Source: Phialophora verrucosa (taxonomy: Eukaryota > Ascomycota > Eurotiomycetes > Chaetothyriales > Herpotrichiellaceae). Taken from it: DNA of 64,000 nt. Below the pieces are notes generated by a model, which was not told where the DNA came from, made no database searches, and saw only the letters and a list, made by a program, of their open reading frames with translations. The translations under genes were made by a program, and so were the position numbers. Shown here piece by piece: positions 9,781 to 20,997 of the stretch (its first letter is position 1; each line of letters opens with the position of its first letter). The DNA is taken from NCBI GenBank assembly GCA_002099365.1, contig MSED01000013.1, positions 930,001 through 994,000 of the forward strand, given 5' to 3'.

Positions 9781-12717
9781 TCAACCCTCAACAATGTCGC
9801 TCATGTCCCGACTGTTGCGCGCATACTCCTTCCCTAATCCAACCCCCTTCAATCTAGCATCAATCACAGCCCCGAGACAGCGTCCCATTCCTTCGAGGTC
9901 TCCCATGATCCCAACGTGCCCGCGGTCGCTCTCCACTCTGCCTCCTTTTACGCACAGATATCCGTCTGGCAGCTGTGCCGCACTCGCAAGCACCACGCCG
10001 TCTCCGGCGGCAAAAGCCAGGTCATCAAATGCATCCGTGTACTTGATCGCGTCCTTGTTGGCGACTCGGGTTCCGTACACCGTTGGGACTGTCTTGCCGA
10101 AGATGAAGGCATGCGGGGGGTAGATGTTGTTCGCCTGGTGGCTCGGATTGAATTTCAGCTGCTGCTTGAAGACTGAAACCTCCGCCAACGTACGATCAAG
10201 ATACTCCTTTGCAAGGTCTTTCGGGATCGTCACGGCAGTTGCCACGCTTGGCCGCTGATGTGTCTGCTTCATTGACATTCCAACCATACCTTCGGCATTG
10301 CCCTCGGTATCCTGCTCAGCCTCCAACGCCTTGTCGCTCATTCGCTGACCAAGTCCCTCCATGCTTTCTGTAGCCTCTGTTTGTGGCGATGGCTGTCCTT
10401 GAGAAGGTCCACCTCCGAACCAAGAACTACGCTTAGCAGTTCCGGCGATGCTATCCGAGAGGTGATCCATAATGCTCTTCCTACGATCATCTCTTTCCTT
10501 GAGTCTGTGGTCCAGCGGAGGATTAATGCATGGAGATAACCGGTATTCGTCCCAGGTGTGAGGGTCAAAAAAGTCCAGATCGAACCGTTTGTTAGTATGC
10601 TTTTCGATGAAGCAGCGTCCATCTTCCGGTAGCAGGGCAAAACTGGTCCGAATGGTAAAGTTGACTTGCGCAGTGAGTACCCTGGAGCTCAAGAGGACGT
10701 CGTCGCCGTTCCGGAGTGGGCCTAGAATATTGACACAATGTTGCGGAGTGCCAGCAAAGACCACACCCGCAAAGAGTTCTGGACGCTGATTCACCGCGTG
10801 TCGCGTAATCAACCCTCCGAGACTGTGTGCAATCACAATTGCTCCTCGCTTTGCACGTGGCGTCTCAGGATGGTTCGACTCGAGGGATTCCAAGAACTTG
10901 ATCAATTTCCCACTGAGCAAGTCGGGACTCAATCGCCAATCATAGCCCCAGTTATGGACTCTGAGCTTGTTATCGCGAGTGTTCGGGCACTTCCTCATAT
11001 GCTTAAGAAGCCTCCTGCAGATATCAATTGGCCCGATGTGAGAGAGGATGCCGTCCGGGATGACCGTTTGCTCCATCCGCTCTTCATCCTCTCGCGTGAG
11101 GCCTACCTCAAGATCTACTTTGCGTAGGTTGAGTCCGACCTTGATGGGCACCCAGAGTTGTCGATGTGGAGGCTTGGCTGATCGTAAGATTGACCCCCTG
11201 TAGCCACCAAGTATCACAATATCGCCCTCGGCCTTTGCCAAGGCTTGAGACAGCACTGGGTGAGCTCGTTGCTGTGGTGTTTCCACTTCGATGCCTTTGG
11301 CCGTGTTCCGCACTTTCTTGACCGAAGTATATTGATGGGTATAAGCTCGCCCATCCGCGCCAGCGCCAGGTTCCTCGATTGCCCGCGCCGCTTCACCACT
11401 CCCTCGCTCCGGTGATACACGCCTTTTCGCGCCAGGTCGAATTGCGGGGAGCCGCGGCAACTTTATCGTCGAGTTCTGAAAGCTATCTGTTATGGCCTTG
11501 AACCTCGAGTTGGCCATATCCGTCACATGGGCAAAGGCACTGATATCGTCGTAAGCAGACGCTCCGGAGACTCTTCTTCTTATGAAGAGCGAGCTCTCCG
11601 AATTAGACCGCGCACGACTGGCGTTCGACGCTGGGCTGGTCGGCGAAAGGAGCGACTCCACGTTGCCGTCGATCTGACTCCGGGATACAGCAGTCTCATC
11701 CGGAACTGTCAATTGATCCGGCTGCATGCTGCCAACCGAATCGCCTGTTCCCCGTCGCTGCAGTGGCTCCCGCACAGAGAACCGAAAGGCCCTACTCGTT
11801 GGGGTGTTTTCTCCGCTAGTTGGGGTTTGCTGGCTAGAGTTCCTAGTGCTCGAAGGGAACAGGGAAATTGAGCTTTTGTTGAAGTTCGCAGACGGCAGGT
11901 CTGGCAGTAACTTGCGTAAGTTGGCAAGGGGCCCCGACAGACTTCGTCGCCGCTCACCGACAACTCCACCCAGAATGCTCTTTGTGATAGACAGCCGGGA
12001 AGAATGTGACGGGTGGTGGCTATCTCCGCCGCCATCAACATGCGAAACATCGTTGTCGGAACGTCGGGGCTGCTGAGGAATGTGGTCTCCCACAGGTGGC
12101 GATGGCGGTCTTCGTTGAGGCTGCGGTGGGAACCGGTACTCATAAGGCCGAGTCCCAAGTTTATTTGCATCTTCCGTCTGGATCTGGGAAGGATAGGTCG
12201 CATCGAATGAGACATCGGCCGGGTTGATGGTTTCGCCATAGAATCGTTCTTGTCGATAGGAGGAAAGCGACTCTCTTGAAGAGAGCCTCCTCTCCATCGG
12301 GTCCGGGGATGCGGATCTCCCGGCATTGCTTTGGAAGAGTGCAGGTGGCCTCAGACTGCCATCTGGTGTAACATGTTCTGCATCATTCGCGTCGCCTGTG
12401 TCACTGTCCTGGTCAGGATCCTCGCCAATGCTGAGGATTCTTTGGAAGTACTCAACCGGCAGGCCTAGGGCTTTCGCCTTCTCGGATGCTGGTGTATCCG
12501 GAGATCTCATCTGGGTCTGGACGCGGCTCATACTAACACCGATCAAATCGTCGCCATATAGGTCTTCGGTTTGGAGCCGGGGCGCTTGGCCACGGTCGCC
12601 TGAGAGAGTGCCAATGTCAACAAATACGCCATGGCCATCTACCAACGGGGAGTAATCCTCAGCAAGGCCGTGAGCGGAAGTGAGGTCGCCTATCCCAGGA
12701 GCACTGGCTAACTCCAT
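9781..12717 (-). CDS. LCAT/PDAT-like alpha/beta-hydrolase with long disordered N-terminus
   Basis: Single exon, 978 residues. The first ~430 residues are Ser/Pro/Arg-rich and look disordered. From about residue 480 an alpha/beta-hydrolase domain appears: DIVILGGYRGSILRSAKPP, then HNWGYDWRLSPDLLSG (~592), which is the YDWRL signature of lecithin:cholesterol acyltransferase relatives, then VIAHSLGGLITRHAVNQ (~630) with the GxSxG nucleophile serine. The acid may be the Asp of AAGDGVVLASAAQ, and the last histidine the one in RGHVGIMGDLEG near the C-terminus, in the order expected for the Ser-Asp-His triad. No signal peptide or membrane anchor is evident, so it differs from the ER enzyme Lro1. Fungal homologues are usually annotated as lipase-like or phosphatidylcholine-sterol acyltransferase-like, with substrate unknown. 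The start is the first ATG of the long frame. Confidence 0.87.
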   Translation of the reverse strand: MELASAPGIGDLTSAHGLAEDYSPLVDGHGVFVDIGTLSGDRGQAPRLQTEDLYGDDLIGVSMSRVQTQMRSPDTPASEKAKALGLPVEYFQRILSIGEDPDQDSDTGDANDAEHVTPDGSLRPPALFQSNAGRSASPDPMERRLSSRESLSSYRQERFYGETINPADVSFDATYPSQIQTEDANKLGTRPYEYRFPPQPQRRPPSPPVGDHIPQQPRRSDNDVSHVDGGGDSHHPSHSSRLSITKSILGGVVGERRRSLSGPLANLRKLLPDLPSANFNKSSISLFPSSTRNSSQQTPTSGENTPTSRAFRFSVREPLQRRGTGDSVGSMQPDQLTVPDETAVSRSQIDGNVESLLSPTSPASNASRARSNSESSLFIRRRVSGASAYDDISAFAHVTDMANSRFKAITDSFQNSTIKLPRLPAIRPGAKRRVSPERGSGEAARAIEEPGAGADGRAYTHQYTSVKKVRNTAKGIEVETPQQRAHPVLSQALAKAEGDIVILGGYRGSILRSAKPPHRQLWVPIKVGLNLRKVDLEVGLTREDEERMEQTVIPDGILSHIGPIDICRRLLKHMRKCPNTRDNKLRVHNWGYDWRLSPDLLSGKLIKFLESLESNHPETPRAKRGAIVIAHSLGGLITRHAVNQRPELFAGVVFAGTPQHCVNILGPLRNGDDVLLSSRVLTAQVNFTIRTSFALLPEDGRCFIEKHTNKRFDLDFFDPHTWDEYRLSPCINPPLDHRLKERDDRRKSIMDHLSDSIAGTAKRSSWFGGGPSQGQPSPQTEATESMEGLGQRMSDKALEAEQDTEGNAEGMVGMSMKQTHQRPSVATAVTIPKDLAKEYLDRTLAEVSVFKQQLKFNPSHQANNIYPPHAFIFGKTVPTVYGTRVANKDAIKYTDAFDDLAFAAGDGVVLASAAQLPDGYLCVKGGRVESDRGHVGIMGDLEGMGRCLGAVIDARLKGVGLGKEYARNSRDMSDIVEG

Positions 12718-15344
12718 GATTGGGCCGCGAATTCATGAAGCATGTCAGACCAGAGTGGGTTGGGTGGGTGGATAGGAGCGATGGATGTCGAAGTCGTATC
12801 CCGTCGTGTTCACAGAACGGGCCCGCACGGCATAATATAAGGCTGAGGACCCGGGCACAGCTTCTGAGCTGAGATACGGTGCTTATTATGATTGAGGATG
12901 GTGGAAGCGATGCTCGGCAGTCGAAGGTCGAATCTGACAGTTGCGGAATTCGGGTCCGTCGTTGAGGCTGCACCTGCAAGCTTGGTGAGACGAGGAAAGC
13001 CGATGCTGTAAGCGAAGGATCAGTCCAATTGGATGACGAACTAGAGATGATGGACGGTGACTAATAGTCTTAGGTTGCATGAAGTGTCAGGATCCAAATT
13101 CGGTCTCGTATCGAGTCTTTAGGACGACGGGACAGGATTGGGGATACTGCTTGTTGGTGGATGAAGGAAAATAAAGAGAGACGCAATAATAATGGATTTG
13201 TGTGGTAGGACGAAGCTGATCGACAGAGGAAGATGGCGAGAATACTCCGTACATACGAGGTAGCCGTGGTCAAGCAGAGCAATTGCTGCGACCTTGGGGG
13301 TAAGAGCGGATCAGAGTTGATGGAAGGAAGCTGGTCTCAAGGCGATGGCAATCACTTCACATCCGTCATCAGCAGCCATGTCTCCAGCCAAATACTGTAC
13401 ATGGCGTGGGGGAAAGCAAGCACGGACACCTCATGGCATTGCGATCAACAGACTGAGGGCCCAGTGCTGGATGCTGCCCAATTGTCTCACCCCTCACCTT
13501 CATCTCACTTCGCCCTCTTATTGTAACTGAGTCGGTGCTCGAGATGACACGCTGGAGCTTGGAAACGCCCAAGAAACAGCTCATTCGGATTGCTGGGAGC
13601 AGGGAGGCGTAGGAGGGAGCCACCTTAAGTAGCCCACGGGGAGCCCTAGGCTTACAGGGATGCGCAGTACTGCACCTCGCAGTCACCCGTCAGCGGGTGG
13701 CGCCTAAACAGTACTAAAAAGCTTGTTACAGGCTCCCCTTGCAGCGCCAAGTGAGTCGCCTTGAACCTGCCATCAGATTCCGCTCCCTCTTGTGACAGTT
13801 GCGCTCTGACAAAAAGCCATATCAACCCTACGGCAAAGAACACCCTTAGCTTGGGATCTGAAGTTCCCACTTGTGGCATCTTACAGTATCTTACATCTAA
13901 CGGCATTAACCACACCTCCCTTTGAGATTTCCTTTACTCGTAGCATGACGACCTGGTGCAGCGATAATCTTGGTTGAGGACCTCCTCAATGGCTCAAGCG
14001 CGGCACTCATAACATTTACATGGCTGGAGAGTCTTCTAGTAAGTCATCAACATCCCCTGCTTATTCTCTCTACTTCGTGATCAAGTCGGAAACGGCCATT
14101 TTCCATCCTTGTACAGTAAGATGGCAAATCAAATGGGCAGCGCCGAATACTACATTGTTGATGTGACTACTCCCTGTCCCATGGATCGTGAGCAAGTTGT
14201 CGCCTATACGGGCTGGAGGCCAGACTTGAGGCAATGGAACGCCTTCGTCAGTTACCACGGGCGTGGCTGGCGGCCACGATGCAGCTGCACTTAGTGCTCC
14301 TCAGCTGGATCTCCTGGCAGATCTTCGATCTCAAGGAACGGTATAGAACATCAGCCCCCGGCTTATGTCACTCCAAGGCAATGTCACAGCTTCTCTAGAC
14401 CCTCCCCCTGGTCTCCATCGAGTCTTGCGCCAAACAACGGTCCTCACTTCAATGCCGCCAGATCTGATCCTTCGACTGCACCTTCTGCTTGAGGACAAGC
14501 TCTCTGAACGATTGGACGGTGGAGTAAAACCCAACTCATACTTGGCCTAGCGGTTCGCATGACGGCCAAGCCGTTTGACTTCCCCAACAACGACAACGAT
14601 CATTGCGTGGATGACTCAAGGGTCAGGTAGGTAGCACTGATTGACTGGGCAGACTGCCACCGAACTGCTATCCACTATGTTGCCACTAGGGACGGATTTC
14701 TTCAAGCGAGTTACTCCATCTGTTTGGCACCCAAGTACCGATGAACACAGCGAGATCCTCGTTGCCGTCGATTAATTTGCTGTCACCGCGTCGCGGCACG
14801 TTTTGGAGTCTGTCTTATGCTCTTGGTTGCTGGGTCCAGGGAGTCCAAATCATCAAACAAGCTACTTTTTATTACAGTATCCTTCCAATGAATTTACTTT
14901 TGCTCAGCACAACTCCAGTACCAGGCAATTGCATCGGGAAGGTCTCCCTTCCTTCGCTTTTGCCGTGTACCTTTACCGGTCACCTACATCACGGCCATCT
15001 CAGCTCAGTAGATAAAGCTCACTTTGGCGGACGTACTATAAGTACGACAAAGAAAGGAGACACAACACAAGCAGATTGCTCACCCACAGTGTGACAATTC
15101 GGATCCACGCGTAACTCCGGACTGGGTTGGAATAAATGGTTCTCTCTCCAGTCACTTTTCGTTTGTTATTGACAGTCACAGCATATAATACTTGACATTC
15201 GGTGGCACTCAAATTTTGTTCATCATGGACAACATCACCATCGATGACCGGCCGCAACCGGCTCAAACGCGCCCAACAATTGGTATATAGATCTGGTTAG
15301 TTCCTCTTCTGCAAAGGATCTCCTTTTCACCACCCCGTTTCAAA
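12718..15344. other. 2.6-kb gene-free stretch
   Basis: No frame here longer than about 130 codons has convincing composition, and I found no splice-linked chain, tRNA or transposon end. The left part is presumably the promoter of the LCAT-like gene (-) and the right part that of the hypothetical gene starting at 15345 (+). A non-coding RNA cannot be excluded by eye. Confidence 0.45.
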
Positions 15345-17563
15345 ATGACAGGTCCAGACATCTGTCTCAGCAAGAGAGAAAAAGCATTTCCTGAGTTGAA
15401 ACTCCGCTTCTGGGGGGGTGAGAACAGTGTGATGGGTGGCGGTCTGTGGGCTGAGGTTCTCATGTCGACAAGAGGATATCGCAACCTACGAGCCCGGGGA
15501 AAGAAGGTACGAGACTCCAGAAACGTCGCTATTACATGCGTCGACGACGATGCTGGTGGAGAAAGGGCAAAGCCACCAATTTCCCCTGATAAGAAGGTTA
15601 GAGGAGCCCAAAGCCCTGAGGGGGGAGGTGATCAAGGTGAGAAATCAGTTGCGACCTGGCAGCTTCGGCTAATGCGACGACAGAATGTGAGAAAGAAGCA
15701 AAGGAAGCAGAGGCAGCTGAGCACGATGATATAGGAGCCAACGATCAGGTACTGAAATCAGCCTGCCCTGGCCATTCAGAAGCTGGATCCGCAGAAAAGG
15801 CGGGCACAAAGTGCAGCTCCTCGTTGCATCACAGCGTCAAGCAGGGCTCAGCACATAACAGCGAGAAAGGTCCCGCGAGAGGGTCTCCATTCTCTACCAG
15901 GCTACGAGGCGGAGCAGGCACGCCTCCACGTCACATGTCGTCGACTCCAGCGACCAAAACAGGCAGTGCGAGACCACCAAAACCTACTCCCGCGCGTGAT
16001 AACAATGGTGCGCAGCCGCAACGGCAAACACCGTCATTTCAGCAGCCATCTCAGCCAGTGTCACGACCTAATCAGGCCAACAATTCTCGACCGGCTTTGA
16101 CCAGACCAAGTGCTCCGCCGACGATCCCCAAGCTCAACACTTTGAGAGCGCATACCATTCGACCCGAGTCGTCTATTTCACAACAGCTCTCGGCCGACCC
16201 GGCAGTCCCAGGTCACGATCGGGCCACTCCTCTGGGCCAACATTGGGAATACTCGCGCGAGGAATGGGATCTGCCAGGAGAAAATGCTCCCTCCGCCATG
16301 ATTTCAGAGGTCACAGCTCGGCGAAAGATCTCCAATTGGATTGACGGCCAGGTGCAGGATCAGCAGAGGTCTCCGAAACACGTACCTCAGCTCGGCGTCA
16401 CTGTACGAACCTGTCCCCGATGCGGATCTCGATGGCCTGACCAGTCCGATTCCCAAGATCGCCCTGCATTTCGTCTGCCAGTCCCGTCACAAAAGCCTTC
16501 CATACCCCAGCCTTTTACTCGATCTACAACCCAGAGTCATGACTCCCCGAAAAATCGGCCTCCAAACCAAAGCAAGTGTCAGTGTACGGCGCGCCGAAAG
16601 GAGAGCCACAACCAGAGCCAGCAAGGTCCAGAGACCCAACATCAGCACCAAGCTTCGGGTACGCAACCTCAAAGTCAGATCTGCCAGGGTTCCGGGGCTC
16701 AGCGTCGACAGGCCTCTACAAGTAAGGCTCAGACGCCGAAACAGGCTACGACGGGCCGCAGCGACACCACAATCCGAGCATCTACGTCGCAGCGCAATCA
16801 ACCTCCGGCCACGTCCCAAAGCCAGCAGAATTCCAAACCCAAGGAGCCGACGCGTACAGGGGTATGTCGGGGCAATGGGCCCCAGGGCACTATCCGTCCC
16901 TCTACTTCTGTTTCCGGCTCTACCACTGCCATTGCTATTGCCTCAGCCTTACCCTCAGCTCCTCATGCCCAGTCATCCACCACCGCGAGATCGCAGAAAC
17001 AAATGATCCCCTGCACTCACCTGCAGAATCAACCCGTGCCCCCTCCTCCACCTCCACCACCACCACCTACACAGGTGCAACCCCAACAGGCACCTCCTGG
17101 TCACGTCCAGCCTCACTCTCTATCTCCGTCACAACGCCTTCGCCGCGCCGCAGACCATGCGCCAGAGGGGTGCTATCTAACGGTGCTACCACCGCACAGC
17201 GTCCCTGCACCCGGCCCGGCCTCTACCCCTCGCTCCCAGCCATTCACACTCGATGCCCATCTAGCGGATATCGCGATGCAGCAACAGGACAACTTGATGA
17301 ATGGCCCAGGCTTCGGATTCGGGTTTGGGTTTGGCAATCTGCGCGGCGGGTGCGGGACGCCCTCGCCGTGCCTGGACGTGTGCTTTGATCCGGGGTGCCA
17401 CTGCCACAGAGAAGGCCCAGCCGACCCGGCGGCAGCAGCGACGGCGTCTTGGCACTGGAGATGGGACGCCGAGACAGAAGCGCACTGGCACGGTGGGGAG
17501 GGATGTTCGCGGGATGCTGGTTCCTGTTGTTGTTCTTCGTCTTCTTCCTGGGAGGGATCCTAG
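15345..17563 (+). CDS. Hypothetical Pro/Ser/Gln-rich protein, two-exon model
   Basis: I do not recognise this protein. Exon 1 is 15345-15636 from an ATG (MTGPDICLSKREK). A 47-nt intron at 15637-15683 has GTGAGA, a CTAAT branch-like site and GACAG. Exon 2, 15684-17563, is in phase and joins GGGDQ to ECEKEAKEAEAAEHDD. The product is about 723 residues, mostly Pro/Gln/Ser/Thr with many Arg, including a run of nine prolines (about 17041-17067). The C-terminal part changes character: GFGFGFGFGNLRGGCG and the Cys-rich CLDVCFDPGCHCHRE. The end is uncertain: splicing 17395-17435 or 17395-17438 would replace the Cys/Ser tail with a hydrophobic tail ending at 17577 (see findings). Confidence is moderate for the gene and low for both ends. 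Confidence 0.5.
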
Positions 17564-17673
17564 GGAAGGGGATCTGAGCCGAGGAGAGGGCGCTATGCTA
17601 TGTCATGGCGGACCGTAAGTTTGGTGGGGGGGGGGTGGTGGAACGAGTGCTGCGAGTGAGCAAAGTGCCCCAT

Positions 17674-17703
17674 GCTCGTGCTCGTGCTCTTGCTCTTGCT
17701 CGT
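17674..17703. repeat. GCTCGT/GCTCTT imperfect hexamer tract
   Basis: Five tandem units of GCTCGT or GCTCTT just behind the Pro-rich gene. It is simple low-complexity DNA with no associated frame of interest. Confidence 0.85.
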
Positions 17704-17991
17704 ACTGTACGGGAGCTCATGCTCGTGCCGGAGCTCCACACATCATAACAGGAAGGTACTCTTAATTTCACAGGCACTGTCACTCTGAATATACCATAGG
17801 TGGTACAGAGAGCACCTCTGCTCTACTCTGCTCTTTACGCAGCATGTCCCGTAAATAGAGTCCACGTATTGATTTTTATCTATAGAGGAAGTCTGGGACG
17901 AGATCCGTAAGGGCCGCGCCCCATTCGAGTGATAGTCACTCTGTACCTGATACAACATGAGAAATGCGGCGCGATTCGTGTCTACTGTAAG

Positions 17992-18013
17992 GAGCGAGCG
18001 AGCGAGCGAGCGA
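17992..18013. repeat. GAGC tetranucleotide repeat
   Basis: About five perfect GAGC units in intergenic DNA between two convergent genes. It looks like an ordinary microsatellite. Confidence 0.85.
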
Positions 18014-18850
18014 CGGAATTCCGCAACTGTCCACGGCCGATTTGTCCCAGCGTTCGCGTTCCTGGGCTGCGATGGTCAGGGAGAGGAAAGAAGAATCCGA
18101 AATCTGAGTGACTTTCCATACATGTTGAAGAAAAGGCTGTACGTTGGCTTCTTCGGGAAGTATGTAGGGCGTCAGGATAGGTGAGATGGGGCAACAAGCT
18201 CTGATGAGCCTTCATCGAGCACCGTTGTGGCAGATACAAATTGCGGGAGACGATGCCCTGACTCTGACTCGAGGGAATGTCCATAGTTGATTTTTTCTAC
18301 TTTCGTCCTCTTCCATTCTTCCGCACTGAAAGATAAGAAGATAATCGCAGTATCTGCCAGCTAATAGTCATATCGCTATGCGATCAGTTGGGGAGCCGCC
18401 GTCTAGCTACTTCTTCCTGTATTCATGATGCCAGAAAAAGTACGAGGGAGGGATTTCTCTCCCTTGTACTCAACCTCGGCGCTGCGTAGCGCGGTCCTCT
18501 CCTTCCACATTACCTCGTCCGATGGAGTCAGTAAAATGCGTCGAACAGAGTGCTTCTGGACAAATACTTTTCGTTCGCCTGTCGGTAGGTCATTCCGGGC
18601 CCGTTCATCGGCCCTGCTGAGGGGAGAGCCCATGGATTGGCCCTTTCCTGTCCCAGCACCATCCTGACCCCGTCTGTCTTCACTTCTTATTGTCCCAAAC
18701 CCAAATATGTCATCATTAGTGTCGTGGTTCGTTCAGGGTCTTCCACATATATGTGGCATCGGGCGATAGGCTCAACCCATATCGGTAACGGCCCGTCGGC
18801 CGTTCCGTCATATCATCATAGAAAGGATTGCGTATTCGCCTCGACGTCTG

Positions 18851-20997
18851 TTATTGCTCAACCCTTGGGCGTTTCGTGTTGGGAACCCCCATGCCCTGGG
18901 CGGCACGCTCTTCACGTATTCGAATGGCTTCGGTGCCGTCATCGACCAGGGTTTCCTTGAACCAGGGGTGCTTAAGGGCTTCCTTGGCAGTGATTCTGTT
19001 CTTCGGATCATAGACGAAGATCTTTCGTAAAAGGTCAAGTAACTGCCTGTTGAACGACGTATTGGCGGGAATAAATTCCTGTCACAAGCCCGTGTTAGCA
19101 TGGCACAACGTCGCAAATAGGCTCATGAGGGGGTGAAACGTACATGAAGATGCTTCATCGCCTTGACATATTTCCTGGATGCCTTTGACGTTTCCTGGTT
19201 GGGATATTCCAATTTGCCTCTGTTGAAGAACTTGGCAGCAGAATTGGCGTTGGCACCGCGACCTCCTGAACACACTTGCTTGACAAGTTTGGCGTCGATT
19301 TTGCCACTGCAGACCGCCTCCATCATCGCGAGGTGTTCAAGATTGTCGTGCGTCTGGAATAGTGCATCCCCTGTGAAGAATTCGACAAGAATGCATCCTA
19401 TACTCCAGATGTCACAAGGGAAACTCCAGCCAAGTTGTAGGATGATTTCAGGCGCTCTGTAGTGCCTTGTTGACACGACTGAAGAATGGTACTCGTCGTC
19501 GAACGTGGCCGACCCAAAGTCTATTAGGCGGATCTCACTGTCCAGAAGCACCCTTCGTTGCCGAGCTGTTCTTGACACGGTGTGGGAAGACGACGGTATC
19601 GTACGATTGTAGGTGAAAGTCTGGTAGGTATTGTGAACAAGAAGGATGTTTTCTGGCTTGAGATCGGTATGGATGAGGTTCAGATCATGGAGGACTGCCC
19701 AACATTAGCACCAAGTTCATGCGACGTTCGCAGGCCACTTACAGGCGACGCTGGTGAACAGTTGTCGAGCAAAGTTCTGAATCTGGGAACTTGGAAAAGG
19801 CACAAAGCCGTTTCCTTTAAGGAAATCAAAGACACTTTGTCCCAGCAGGTCTGTGACAATGCAGATATGGTTTCGGAAGTCGAAAGAGTCCCGCAGATGG
19901 ATGCACTTGTTCCGGTTGTTCTTGTCATTGAGAGCAAGTGTAGACAGGACTCGCAGCTCAATCCGAGAGGCATCGCGGTACTTCTGCACTGACCGAATGA
20001 TCTTGACGGCACATTTTGACCTCTTTTTGGAATCATATGCTTCGACAACTTTGCCGAAGGTGCCTTGTCCAAGGAGTTTAATAATTTCATCTGTTGCAAA
20101 CATGTCAGAACGGCATCATAGCAAATGGATTATCAACTTACATCGATCTGCTAGCCGTGTGCCGGGGGTAACAATATAGTGCCCATCCTCGTCATCCACT
20201 TTCAGATTCTTGTGCTTGTCTGCATCTCGCATCACCGGAACATGGACATCAGCAGCCTTTTTCAGAGGTTTAGGCGGAGGGACATAGTCGAGGAACGCAT
20301 CCGGGACAGACTCTTGCTGTTTTCTCTTTGCCTGTGATCGGGTCTCTTTCTGGGGTTGCGCTCTCTTTCGCTTCTGTCCCACCCTGACATCTTCATAACT
20401 GTTACTGGCAGTGTTGCTACCGTACGATTCAAGTGATGTAGGAGCGGTCACTGTTTGAAGGGAGGTGGTTCGACCACCCGAGTGGTATGAGGCCGACGAT
20501 GATGCAAATTTGGCCGGATGTGTCGAAAACGTCGGGCTGTCAGTATACTCGACATTGTAGCCTTGATCGACTTTTCGTTTCCGCCCAGCGTTTGTTTGAT
20601 AGGCGGTGGCATCTTGTCTTTCTGACCGTGTCGATTGTTTATCCGGCTCTGGACTGTCGTCATCTATCACGATGATTTCTTTTGGAACTCCATTCTTGTA
20701 GAATTCGTTCCAGTCCGGCTGTCTTCTGTCAGGCAAGACAGAAGTCGATTGAGAGGGAGCCATTGTGGATGCGTGGGATGGCCCTCTGTACGAGATTGCT
20801 GGTGACTGTTGTTGGGGTTGCGGGTAGTGAGAGCTGCTGGCGTAAGTTTGATAAGAAGTGTTCAGGCGTGGAGGCACGGGTAACGTGTTGGTAGCGGGGT
20901 AGCTGCGGGTTGTCGGCGAGTAGGGGTTTATGTGAGCATAACCATATTGGCTGTGATGGGCAGGCAAGAGGCTGGTCGCTATCGAAGGTGTAGACAT
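18851..20997 (-). CDS. lkhA: LAMMER (CLK/Kns1-type) dual-specificity protein kinase
   Basis: Dual-specificity kinase of the CDC2-like LAMMER family, which phosphorylates SR-type splicing factors and, in fungi, affects cell cycle and development. Exons 20997-20142, 20090-19743, 19694-19144 and 19078-18851 give 660 residues in phase. Residues 1-280 are Ser/Tyr/Pro-rich and disordered, with a basic nuclear-localisation-like stretch (KRKRAQPQKETRSQAKRKQ). The kinase domain starts at DRYEIIKLLGQGTFGKV, followed by CAVKIIRSV (VAIK lysine), LIHTDLKPENILL (HRD variant HTD, typical of LAMMER kinases), RLIDFGSATFDDEYHSS (DFG) and STRHYRAPEIIL (APE). The diagnostic LAMMER motif is present as EHLAMMEAV. 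It ends with HPWFKETLVDD and a short tail. Symbol follows Aspergillus LkhA; yeast Kns1 and fission yeast Lkh1 are the counterparts. Confidence 0.95.

Larger units (their letters stand above)
17578..18850. other. Intergenic between convergent genes
   Basis: No gene is seen. It contains simple repeats (17674-17703 and 17992-18013) and the 3' flank of the LAMMER kinase gene. Confidence 0.5.
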
